Assembly: GCF_010692555.1 (NCBI RefSeq)
Contig: NZ_JAAHHG010000032.1
Location: 1 to 47,032, forward strand
Length of the DNA: 47,032 nt
Source of the DNA: Okeania sp. SIO3B5
Lineage (GTDB): Bacteria > Cyanobacteriota > Cyanobacteriia > Cyanobacteriales > Microcoleaceae
Reading direction: 5' to 3'
Numbering within the stretch: position 1 is the first letter of the stretch; each line of letters starts with the position of its first letter. The position numbers were made by a program, and so were the translations under genes. This document shows, one piece after another, positions 8,919-18,818 of the stretch. The notes beneath the pieces are model-generated. The model was not told where the DNA came from. It saw only the letters and a list, made by a program, of their open reading frames with translations, and did no database searches.

Positions 8919-9842
8919 TACTAATTCTTTGGCTCTACCTGCCCCTTCGTAGGTTTCCCAAATTCCCACAAAATTCTTGATCATTACTTCCTGAGAAATA
9001 ATTTTTTCTTCAGTGCCAAAGGGTTGGATTACTGTATCAATATTCGGATAAACAAACAATGGTATGGAAATCCGAGTTGTATCAGGATTATTATGAATTA
9101 CTTCATGGGCAGTGCTGACAAATAACCCATTTGTCCATGTTTGTAACAGATCCCCTAAATTAATTACAAACGCATCTTCTTGACAGGCAGCATCTATCCA
9201 TTCTTCTTTAGCATAAACTCTTAAAGAAGGTTGAGGAAAGTATTCTTGGATTAAGACTGTGAAAATTCCGTTATCGGTATGTTTTCCTGCTTTCCCTACC
9301 CCTGCTGGATAATAAATGGCACGATGAATTAATACTGGATCGGTAAAAAAGCGATCGAACCAATTTGCTTCTAATCCTAAAGCTAACGCTAATCCTTTTA
9401 ATAATTTAGGAACCACATTTGTCATTATTTCATTTTGTAACTGAAAATGAGAACTAGCAAAACCTGGGGCTACACTATCGTCGGGAATAACATTGGGACC
9501 GGTGAACGGTTTATCAGACAGAGGTTTCTCTATACCTAAATCGAAAAATTCTTTTAAATCTCCTTGTACTCCATCCAAAAATTCTCCATACAAAGGAGAG
9601 TAACCCCTACAAGTTTTGGGATAAACTTTTTGGAGTTCTTGACGGTAGTTTAATTTAACATCTTCAGGTAGTTTAAAAAAATTCCGAGATGCCTCAATAG
9701 TTTGATTGATTATTTCTGGGGAAACTCCATGTTCTTTAAGATAGAAAAAACCATGTTCGTAGCAAACATCGTACAATTTTTTAATTTCTTGAGGGCTAGC
9801 TTTTTCTAATTCTGATAAGGAGATAATTGGCAGACTTTTCAT
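8916..9842 (-). CDS. Isopenicillin N synthase-like Fe(II)/2-oxoglutarate oxygenase (copy 2)
   Basis: The 308-residue protein has the same length and architecture as the one at 1182-2108. The iron ligands are H188 and D190 (KHTDNG) and H246 (STAHEVIHN), and the co-substrate pair is R257/S259. Both share GRAKEL at the end and GYxPLYGE, KPFTG and DRFFTDP blocks, so they arose by duplication. Differences cluster around residues 85-110 and 200-220, where substrate-contacting loops often lie in this family, so they may act on different substrates or steps. The TAA stop falls on the edge of a dispersed repeat. Confidence 0.9.
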   Translation of the reverse strand: MKSLPIISLSELEKASPQEIKKLYDVCYEHGFFYLKEHGVSPEIINQTIEASRNFFKLPEDVKLNYRQELQKVYPKTCRGYSPLYGEFLDGVQGDLKEFFDLGIEKPLSDKPFTGPNVIPDDSVAPGFASSHFQLQNEIMTNVVPKLLKGLALALGLEANWFDRFFTDPVLIHRAIYYPAGVGKAGKHTDNGIFTVLIQEYFPQPSLRVYAKEEWIDAACQEDAFVINLGDLLQTWTNGLFVSTAHEVIHNNPDTTRISIPLFVYPNIDTVIQPFGTEEKIISQEVMIKNFVGIWETYEGAGRAKELV

Positions 9843-10008
9843 AGTATCAATTTTATTTACCTATACAGTTCAATTTACCATCTAAATTTCCGCAATAAAG
9901 ATCATAGAGTTAGCTAATCTTTGCTTTCTTCTATTGCTAGAAAATAGTTAAAGTTTTGGTAAAACCTAGGGAGTTGATTCTATCAGGTTTTCTCTTTGAC
10001 TTTTTTGC

Positions 10009-10187
10009 CGTCCTTAGAAACCTACGATAATCTATATAAATCTATGATTATCTGTTCTATTCTTGCTTCTACCTGGCAACGTCGGCGCCTGTCCAGTCCA
10101 CAAGCTGAAACGGTCGTTCGCGTTAGCGTTGCGGAGCAATCGCAGCTAAGAATTATAGATTATACCAGATTATGGGCAACAGTTACT
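10009..10187 (-). mobile_element. Miniature IS605-type derivative (both ends, no tnpB body)
   Basis: Positions 10009-10092 match 5072-5155 of the full element with few changes, covering the last tnpB codons and the right end. Positions 10150-10187 match the far end at 6305-6340. Between them lies a GC-rich short repeat (about 10113-10143, gttcgcgttagcgttgcgga). It looks like an internal-deletion product that could be moved by a related TnpA supplied elsewhere. Confidence 0.7.
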
Positions 10188-10227
10188 AGCCCTATAGCGA
10201 AATAACAAGGGCTATCTTAAAAAGACT

Positions 10228-10374
10228 ATAGCGCTGCGCGCAGGCAACAGGCAACAGGCAACAGGCAACCCACCCCTAACCCCTCCCAGGAGGGGAATAA
10301 ATTGCCGATAATATAAGACTTTTAGCTATTAGACAGTTCCTGTAATTTTTAAATATGCCAGCGCACATTGCTAT
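10228..10374. repeat. MITE-like element, ATAGC...GCGC family, copy 2
   Basis: It starts ATAGCGCTGCGCGCAGGCAACAGG and ends GCCAGCGCACATTGCTAT, like copy 1 at 6871-6996, with the same CAGGCAA heptamers. It has an extra GC-rich hairpin (cccctcccaggagggg) near 10275-10292. Confidence 0.65.
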
Positions 10375-10584
10375 CAGACTAATTCAAAAACAGTACCCGA
10401 GCGACACTTTTAATATCCTGTTCCTAGAGAAAAGCAGGAGTAGTGCTGCATAACTTTTCGGGGTAGAAAAATTATCAGAATCAACATCCTAGGTAACACT
10501 AGCTATACGCGATCGCTAAAGCTGTATATATGGTTAGCTTTTTTCTTGGCTAGTTTTCATTCTTCACTTACAGCAGCTTGTGGA

Positions 10585-11265
10585 TTAACAAACTGCAAAT
10601 GCCCAATAGTGCGCCCCTTCTTCGGCAATATATGGACCATCCTTAACATGGTTGACCAATTTGACTTTACCTTCTTGTTGGTAGCGGTTGCAAATCTCTT
10701 GGAAATTAGTGCTATCGTAATAGCTCTTGCGGGTACTTACTACCACCCAACCACCTGGTTTGGTAATTCGGATTAGTTCTGATAAAGCAGTTGGTGGCAC
10801 ATGACCTAAAGTGAACACGCCACAACAAATTGTCGCATCATATTGGTTGTCCTCATAAGCTTCATTTTGTTTGGTGAGGTCAATTCCACTTTCCAGAAAA
10901 TTATAAGCACCTGTCGAACGAGCTTGTTCTACCATTCCTTCAGACAAATCAGCTCCATCTACACCATGATAACCTTTTTGCTTGAGGACAGTACCCACTA
11001 AACCTGTACCGCACCCTGCATCTAGAATTTTGATCTGACGATCGCTCGAGTCTACTGTTTTTAAGCCATTATTGCTTTTCAGTGTTGTCAATAAGTTGAC
11101 AATATATTCTGGTCCTATATACTGTTCATTGGACACATCGCTGTTATATGCGACCGCCCATTTGTCGTAGTATGTTTGGATCTTTTCAGCATCACCAGAC
11201 AGAGTATGAGCTTCTTTTATTGCGTCAAAACTCTCGTTTTCTTTACTCTTTACTGCTTGATTCAT
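10585..11265 (-). CDS. Class I SAM-dependent methyltransferase
   Basis: The 226-residue protein has motif I ILDAGCGTGLVGTVL, the acidic motif II segment VDGADLSEGMVEQA, motif III-like YDATICCGVFTLGHV and the post-motif helix ITKPGG. The CG(V)FTLGHVPP segment is typical of METTL27/WBSCR27-like methyltransferases, whose substrates are mostly unknown. The start at 11265 is followed by a polar leader of about 35 residues before the fold. It is the most upstream of the tailoring-type genes on this strand, separated from the oxygenase by 742 bp of repeats. Confidence 0.85.
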   Translation of the reverse strand: MNQAVKSKENESFDAIKEAHTLSGDAEKIQTYYDKWAVAYNSDVSNEQYIGPEYIVNLLTTLKSNNGLKTVDSSDRQIKILDAGCGTGLVGTVLKQKGYHGVDGADLSEGMVEQARSTGAYNFLESGIDLTKQNEAYEDNQYDATICCGVFTLGHVPPTALSELIRITKPGGWVVVSTRKSYYDSTNFQEICNRYQQEGKVKLVNHVKDGPYIAEEGAHYWAFAVC

Positions 11266-12411
11266 TGTTTTTATTCCTGACTACACTACTTTTGTATAAT
11301 TTACTGTTTTCATGTTAAGTTTCTAGTTTGTGTTGTACTAAGAACCCATAACTAGATAATGTTTGAGGTGTTTTCGAGCTTGTGCTAAATTAAACTCTCC
11401 CTCAACATTTTTAACGCTTTACTTGGCCTAATAAACTCACTCAAACCTAGCCAAAACTGATTTTTTGGGAGACTAGCTTTGGTCTTTTTTTGAAGAGTAC
11501 TAAGATACTTTTTTTACCGAATTATTAATTATTAATTATTAATAATTAAATAATTCGCGCCTTGAAGCCTCCCCTTTTAAGGGGAAAAAGCGGTCGTTAG
11601 CGGAGCTTCCCGTAGGGTGGGATGGCGTTTTGCTCCGCAACATATAAAGCGGAGCGGCTCTGTCAAGAGCGGGTCTCCTCGCCATATCCATGAGACCAAG
11701 AGAAAAGAAATAATATCTCCTGATATTCAATTCAGTAACGGTTAAAACCCGAGGTAATTATCAATTATCCATTATCCATTATCCATTAATGAAACCCCCT
11801 AGTTGCTTTCTACATGAGGCAGAAATAGTTTAACTAGCTAGTCATCAATTCTGAGGATTCAGCTATCAACTAAAATCACTCGCGCTCAATATCCTCACTA
11901 TATTTTCCTCCATTAGTGAGTGGTACTGGTGGTAGCGACAGGGATGTAATATCTACGATTTCGTTCTACTAAACTTACCCAAACTATCCCAAAATTACCC
12001 AAAATAATATCTTGAACTTTGGCAGATCAGTTCATGCGCGTGCTGACGCAATGCTCCGCAAACACCGAAGAACGCTGACCGCAGTCTGTAACTCATCTTC
12101 TCCAAAGGCTTCAAATCCCTTGGAAATCAAGCTACTTACGCACAGAGTTTTCTAGTTACCTAGCTTTACTTGCTGAATGCTATCTTGTTATTCCATATCT
12201 TAATTGTATTGAGTACTCAATACTTTGCTGAGGAGATAGCATAAGGCAAGCAGGTTGTCAACAGAGAACTTTTTCATCACTAATTTTCCCTATTTAATAT
12301 GACAAAGGGCTTCGTCTCGATCATTTTTTGGTGATTTCAAGTATTACATTAGTTTAGATTAATTTTCGCCTTCTATTATATGTGTACAGATAATATATGT
12401 ATAGCAGGATA
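11266..12411. other. Gene-free region with AT-rich and heptamer repeats
   Basis: It holds an ATTAATT-type run (11520-11550) next to the word accgaatta, GC-rich short repeats at 11590-11690, TATCCAT heptamers (11759-11791) and another short repeat (12045-12090, tgacgcaatgctccgcaaac). A 63-codon frame across the repeats has no coding features. Confidence 0.5.
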
Positions 12412-12579
12412 TCATACTTTCTCGATTACGGTTTTTACGCCTGCCGCAGTCGCTGCTTCTGTTGTTTTTTGATCTCTTTCATTTACTCTATTCCACTCGC
12501 TTTTGTCCAGTAATTGAAATATGATTGGACAGCCCATTGTCCCTGTGCCAATGAATGAAACGTTAATTTGATTTTCCAT
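12412..12579 (-). pseudogene. Fragment of an NAD(P)-binding 3-hydroxyisobutyrate dehydrogenase-like protein
   Basis: From the ATG at 12579 (with AGGA eight bases upstream) it encodes 55 residues beginning MENQINVSFIGTGTMGCPI, the dinucleotide-binding GxGxMG turn of the beta-hydroxyacid dehydrogenase family. NRVNERDQKTTEAATAAG follows, matching the usual NRt..K...aaaaGa stretch. It then stops, about 230 residues short of a full enzyme. No continuation is visible downstream before enolase. It is a relic, possibly of a lost member of the tailoring block. Confidence 0.6.
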
Positions 12580-12774
12580 CAAAAATATTCCTGATTGACG
12601 ATATAACAGGTTTAACAGTTTCAAGTTTAGTTGAGAAAATCACTATAGTCAACAGTCAACTTTTGGCTTAATTGCTAATAAATGGGAAGAAACTCTGGTA
12701 TTGCGCCATTTGAGTTTCTATCCCTCATAGTTTTCCTATTGTTGCTTAGTTTTTTATGGTATTAAACCACTAAC

Positions 12775-14407
<1,633 letters not shown>

Positions 14408-14863
14408 TTAGGCAGATTTGGGATTAAAGCTAATTGCCGATGACCAACTTTGAAAATCTGGTGCTACACGAATTAATTTTTTATGAATTTCGTCTGTCAC
14501 CCACAATACCAATGGAAAGTGAAAGTTTTGGAATTTATTTCTGAGTAGGTTAGCTGCTATTAATAATCTATCTAGAGTATTAACTGATTCTAAACTCTTG
14601 ACCATCAAAGCTTTTGGAGAAATAGGGCCTAAATTTTGGTTGATACTAGAGTAAAGGGTATCAGTAGAGTAGTCTAATGCTAACTCTTGGTATTCTACAG
14701 GGTATTCTTGTTTAAGTTTTTCGAGAATCTGTTCTCTTAATTCTGGAGAATTACAACGGACTAGAATTAGGGAAAAATCACCCTCAGACATAGTTAAAGC
14801 CCTCGCTAATTTTCTGAGCGATCGCTCATCATATTCAATTTTACTTTTGCTGATGTTAGACAT
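14408..14863 (-). CDS. Stand-alone N-terminal domain of cyanobacterial TPR/STAND-type proteins
   Basis: The 151-residue protein has the pattern LARALTMSEGDFSLILVRCN...LREQIL and later FPLVLWVTDEIHKKLIRVAPDFQSW. I know this pattern from the N-terminus of large cyanobacterial proteins that continue into NTPase, TPR or WD40 parts, where the second segment reads like W.....l...aPDF.sW. Here it ends after this domain with a normal stop, so it is a truncated member or a single-domain partner. Function is unknown. Confidence 0.55.
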   Translation of the reverse strand: MSNISKSKIEYDERSLRKLARALTMSEGDFSLILVRCNSPELREQILEKLKQEYPVEYQELALDYSTDTLYSSINQNLGPISPKALMVKSLESVNTLDRLLIAANLLRNKFQNFHFPLVLWVTDEIHKKLIRVAPDFQSWSSAISFNPKSA

Positions 14864-15850
14864 TTTGAGTCTGTCCTCAATTTTATATTTAGATGATCGG
14901 CGATCTAAAGTTATTTGATTATTTATATATAACAGTAATTGTATTGTAAGAATATTGATTTGTATCTATGAGTGTTAGTGAGAATTATGGCGTAAATTTT
15001 GTTCTGTATCACTAGGTCATAGTGACTCAGCTCAAGGCCAACAACAACCTTTGTAACATTTAATTTTAAAATTAGTTGTATTTATTGATTTATTGTCAAT
15101 AAATATAACCTAAATAATACATTTAATTATAAGTAATATTACTTATTTTTCAAGTGAATACAAAATCATGAGTTATAGTTGAATATTAATGATGAGTTAA
15201 TTCTCCAAAATATACTGTTTTTTACTATACAAAAAAAAATTAATTGTTTTATCTAGACTATCTCTATTTGTATAAACAACTAGAAAAATTCATATGATAG
15301 CTTTACTGAAAATCAAGAAAAATAAATGTATTTTTAGCTTTTTTTGATTAAAAATTATCCAATTTACCTGAGATTATATATTTTTTATAGGAATATAATA
15401 AAGAGAATATTTGTTGGTTTAGCTAGGTAAAAATTGTCAAATATAGTAAAGATTAGATTGATAGTTTAAAAACTACTTTTTGATCGTTAGATTTGATATC
15501 AGGAAGATTTAAGCGCTCTTTAATTCAAAGTGTAGAAACTTAATACCAAATGAATATAAAGTTGCATAGAATAATATCTTAATCAGAGTTAACTGTAGAT
15601 CGAAACAGACAAGTTAATAAATTTAATCATTTTGTGGAGTATCACATCAAATTGGTATAACACCTAATAGGTAACACCTAACTCTGTAGGATTTACGCAA
15701 ATTTACTTTTAATATCAAATTCGGTTAAACAGTTATATATTGCTTATAGCAGTTTTCATTAACTAGGGTTTGCTGAATTTGTAGGGAGTAGGGAGTAGTT
15801 AGGAGGTAGAAGAAATGGGAATTACAGAGTCAGTGGCCAAAACAATAGTC

Positions 15851-15943
15851 ATATCATGTCCGGTTGAATAATTAGACAATGGTTGTCCGAAGGCAGGAGG
15901 CAGGAGGCAGGAGGCAGAAGGTTTTCTCAAGAGTGTCACCTTT
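15851..15943 (-). repeat. ATATCATGTCCGG MITE, truncated inverted copy
   Basis: This is the reverse complement of the 16841 copy from its right end through the GGCAGGA heptamers to gtcacctt, after which similarity stops. The second terminal repeat is missing. Confidence 0.7.
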
Positions 15944-16185
15944 GGTAGAAGTAAGAAAGAAGGAAGAAGGGATAAATATTGAAAAAAAGGGAAAAATGAT
16001 ATAAATAACTATCTAAAATGAGCTGAATTAGCTATTTTTAAGCATATCCGATCAAGGTCTACCTTTTTGTAGCATTCTTTTTTCAAATTGGTATTAGACC
16101 GAAAACAGGCGCACTTTTTTCGACAAAAAAAAGCTGAAACCAATATCAGTCAATGCGCGCGATATTTTTTCAGCCAACCCTAGTT

Positions 16186-16315
16186 ATATCATGTCCGGTA
16201 GCATCGGAGCGTGTATAAAATTAAGGTGACACTCTTGAGAAAACCTTCTGCTTCCAGCATAGCTGCCTTCTGCCTTCCTTCCACCAAAGTCTAATTATTC
16301 AACCGGACATGATAT
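16186..16315 (+). repeat. ATATCATGTCCGG MITE, copy 2
   Basis: The intact terminal inverted repeats are ATATCATGTCCGG/CCGGACATGATAT. It is nearly identical to 16841-16969 except in the heptamer stretch, which is degenerate here (ctgcttccagcatagctgcc). Confidence 0.85.
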
Positions 16316-16386
16316 TATGTCTATCTTTTTTCCCTTTTTTTCAATATTTACCCCTTCTTCCTTCTTCCCTCTTCCTTCTTTCGTAC

Positions 16387-16406
16387 GGACGTTGCATGCA
16401 ACGTCC
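16387..16406. repeat. Perfect 20-bp palindrome GGACGTTGCATGCAACGTCC
   Basis: It is self-complementary over its full length and lies in non-coding DNA. It probably belongs to a dispersed palindromic repeat family. Confidence 0.7.
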
Positions 16407-16507
16407 CTACCATCTGTAACAAACATTTATCACGCTTGGTATAAGTGGAATGCTCAAAAAGCGGTGCGATCCCGCGACGATGTCAGCTCGCTTGCGGAAC
16501 GCGCACC

Positions 16508-16840
16508 AAGACATCACAAATTAGCAAGTGCTATTGCTGCCATACAGATTTTATGAATTTAAGCGTCAGCTTAGATACAAGTGTGAATGGTACGGCAGTG
16601 AATTAGTTATAACTTCGAGATTTTATCCAACTTCTCAAATATGTTCAAACTGTGAGCATCAACAGAAAATGCCGTTAAACTTGAGAACTTACAGCGCTTT
16701 TCATTTGAGTAGACCACAAAATTATTTTTGGCGCTTAGAGTAGGGAGTAGGGAGTAGGGAGTAGGGAGTAGAAAAATGCTTTTGGGTTGCCCATACTAAC
16801 TGTAGTCTATCCATGTGAAAAGCGCTATATGAGTGTAGTG
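16508..16840 (+). pseudogene. TnpB remnant interrupted by a MITE
   Basis: Translation in two frames gives HHKLASAIA, a frameshift, then FYEFKRQLRYKCEWYGSEL, the CSNC zinc-finger half and PLNLRTY, matching the C-terminal third of TnpB. The frame is broken by the MITE at 16692-16827 and resumes as ECS at 16831-16839, giving LRTYECS when the MITE and one TA are removed. Immediately after, another MITE begins. The next expected TnpB segment is found on the opposite strand at 16970-17023. Confidence 0.8.
16692..16827. repeat. MITE with AGCGCTTTTCA ends, TA target duplication, inside the TnpB remnant
   Basis: The ends CAGCGCTTTTCA and TGAAAAGCGCTA are inverted, extended imperfectly by gagtagac/gtctatcc. 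TA flanks both sides (16690-16691 and 16828-16829). Inside is a GTAGGGA run (16738-16771). Removal with one TA restores the host frame. Confidence 0.85.
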
Positions 16841-16969
16841 ATATCATGTCCGGTAGCATCGGAGCGTGTATAAAATTAAGGTGACACTCTTGAGAAAACC
16901 TTCTGCCTCCTGCCTCCTGCCTCCTGCCTTCCTTCCGCCAAAGTCTAACTATTCAACCGGACATGATAT
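16841..16969 (+). repeat. ATATCATGTCCGG MITE, copy 3
   Basis: The 129-bp element is nearly identical to 16186-16315, with perfect 13-bp ends and three to four CCTGCCT heptamers. It separates the plus-strand TnpB remnant from its inverted C-terminal piece. Confidence 0.85.
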
Positions 16970-17023
16970 GAATGCGGTTTTCATGTTGACAGCAGCGTTA
17001 AAATCTCTGTCAGCTTGAAAACC
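16970..17023 (-). pseudogene. Inverted C-terminal piece of TnpB
   Basis: The minus strand encodes GFQADRDFNAAVNMKTAF, the last catalytic motif (DRDxNAAxN) of TnpB. This is exactly the part expected after ECSD of the plus-strand remnant, only the intervening Cys missing, but in the opposite orientation. Confidence 0.75.
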
Positions 17024-17077
17024 CTACTACCTACAACCTTCTTCAAATCGACTTGCGACCAATAATTGAAATTATTT

Positions 17078-18325
17078 CTAAGCTTTAAATACAATTGCAG
17101 GATCGATACGAGTTACTTTTTGAATAGCAAAGAAAGCTGAACCGACACACATAAAAACAGTTACACCTAATACTCCAAGTGCAGACAAAGGTGTAATCAA
17201 AATAATAATTCCTTTGCTTGCCACCCAACCACTCAACCCTAAACACACCAACATCCCAGGGAGATAACCTAAAACTGCCATCCAAATTGCCTGCTCCACA
17301 ATTACTGCATACAATTCCTTATCAGATGCACCCATTGCCTTGAGAGTACCAAATTCTTTCAGGTGATCGGACACAGATGAATACAAAATTTGTGCAACCA
17401 CTACTATGCCTACAATTATACCCACTACTGCACCCATTCCCAAAACTAAACCAATATTTGTTCGTGCCAACCAAAAAAATCTGGTTTTTTGAGATAATTC
17501 ATTTTTAGTGTAAGCATTGGTATCTGGCATCGCCTCTTCTATTCTTTGTTTTAATACTTGTAAATCTTCACCTGGTTTAGCTTTGACTAATATATAGGCG
17601 ATCGGATCTGCTACTTCTAATTCTTTTGGTGCTGGTGTTTCTTCCAACTTTTGAGTGAGGTCTTTTTGTTCTACTACTTTTGTACATTGAAAATTTCCTG
17701 CTCCTACAAGTTTGCACTTAAATTCGGCGTTAATACCTGCATTAATATATGTATTCGCGTTTTCTAGGGATGTAAATAATAAGGTACTTGATACAATTGA
17801 CTGGGTACCTTTTGTCACTGCGACTAATTTTGCTGGTAGGGAACCTGCCTTCGCTGTTGTTCCTACTCCTTCTGCAAGCATACTGGATAATCTACTTTGG
17901 TCGGCCATCACTGCGAATGGTTGTTTCAGGTCGCTGACTTTACCCTCAATGACATTTCCTGGGTTGAACAGTTGTCCATCTTGGTTAAATCCCACCACCA
18001 TTAATGGACTCATTTCTCCATTCTGAGGCCGCCATCTGACTGATCCTAAAATTAAAGCTTCTGCTTGCTGGACACCTTCTATAGTTTTAGCTTGATTCAA
18101 TTGACCGTAAATTAGGGGGTCTGTCAGCTCGAAGTTGACCATTTCATTAGAGGCGATCCAAATATCTGCATTGGATTTATCTATTAGTAAGGTTGTGGAA
18201 CGAGCAAACCCATTTAATATGCCTGTTTGAATTGTCACTAAGCTGACTGCAAATAATATTCCTGCTTGGGCTACGATAAACCGAGGAATATCTTCTAATA
18301 AATTTTTGCGAGCTATGGAAGCCAT
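17078..18325 (-). CDS. FtsX/DevC-type ABC transporter permease
   Basis: The 415-residue inner-membrane protein has one N-terminal membrane segment (about 14-36), a large extracytoplasmic domain (about 40-285), and three C-terminal segments (around 290-320, 340-365 and 375-405). This is the FtsX/MacB permease layout. The start MASIARKNLLEDIPRFIVAQAGI is DevC-like. DevC works with DevB (membrane fusion) and DevA (ATPase) to export glycolipids or other compounds, but neither partner is adjacent. The downstream side is TnpB/MITE debris, so a partner gene may have been lost, or partners lie elsewhere. Confidence 0.8.
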   Translation of the reverse strand: MASIARKNLLEDIPRFIVAQAGILFAVSLVTIQTGILNGFARSTTLLIDKSNADIWIASNEMVNFELTDPLIYGQLNQAKTIEGVQQAEALILGSVRWRPQNGEMSPLMVVGFNQDGQLFNPGNVIEGKVSDLKQPFAVMADQSRLSSMLAEGVGTTAKAGSLPAKLVAVTKGTQSIVSSTLLFTSLENANTYINAGINAEFKCKLVGAGNFQCTKVVEQKDLTQKLEETPAPKELEVADPIAYILVKAKPGEDLQVLKQRIEEAMPDTNAYTKNELSQKTRFFWLARTNIGLVLGMGAVVGIIVGIVVVAQILYSSVSDHLKEFGTLKAMGASDKELYAVIVEQAIWMAVLGYLPGMLVCLGLSGWVASKGIIILITPLSALGVLGVTVFMCVGSAFFAIQKVTRIDPAIVFKA

Positions 18326-18818
18326 TTTGTTTTAGCCAAAAGTCCTAATAGATAGGTTTACCAACAATATAACAATATCAATTTGCGCTACGCGCTAGGG
18401 AATAGGGAATAGGGAACAGGGAATAGCAAACTTTCAACAATTAATAATTAACAATTACCTCTCCTTGAAAAGAAGAGGATTGACTCAAAAGACAATTTTT
18501 TCTTGTTTCTCCTTTAAAGGAGAGGCTTTAAACCTTAATTATTCGGTAAGTAGGAAATCAAAAATAAAATCTTTCTCTTTCGTCGTTGGATTTACAGCGT
18601 ATTTCATATTATTCAGGTACACAAGTCTAACACTTCACCATTCATAATTTTTACAACTAATAACTAATAACTGATAACTGAAAAGGGAGAGGGTTGAAGC
18701 TCAAGGAAAAAAAGAAATTTTTTCCCCTTGAAAGAGGAGGGTCTTAACCTGAATTATTTAATTATTAATTATTAATTATTAATTATTAATTATTAATTAT
18801 TCGGTAATATCTTATAGT
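18326..18818. other. Intergenic region rich in short repeats
   Basis: It holds a GGGAATA run (18402-18426), two tcctt/aagga inverted motifs (18468-18530 and 18715-18740) that could form hairpins, and an ATTAATT heptamer array (18755-18799) ending in attcggtaa. The end words, in inverted order, also occur at 11513-11550. No gene is seen. Confidence 0.5.
18755..18799. repeat. ATTAATT heptamer tandem array
   Basis: At least five consecutive 7-bp units are followed by attcggtaa. The same unit with the mirrored flank (ttaccgaatta) lies at about 11513-11550. Confidence 0.7.

Larger units (their letters stand above)
9843..10584. other. Intergenic region with miniature IS605 derivative and MITE
   Basis: No gene is seen. 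It holds the tnpB-end derivative (10009-10187), the second ATAGC MITE (10228-10374) and a HIP1 octamer near 10508. Confidence 0.6.
14864..16507. other. Long AT-rich gene-free stretch ending in repeats
   Basis: From 14864 to about 15540 it is strongly AT-rich with no coding frame. After that there are TAATACCAA-type ends facing each other (about 15543 and 16096), a GTAGGGA run (15780-15800), two ATATCATGTCCGG elements and a 20-bp palindrome (16387-16406). Confidence 0.5.

Noticed and set aside
11539-11730. 63-codon open frame on the minus strand
   Set aside because: It runs across GC-rich dispersed repeats and an AT-rich array, has no recognisable domain, and is better explained as repeat sequence.
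14864-15540. Possible replication origin or regulatory RNA in the AT-rich stretch
   Set aside because: No DnaA-box cluster, conserved hairpin or neighbouring origin gene was seen; AT-richness alone is not enough.
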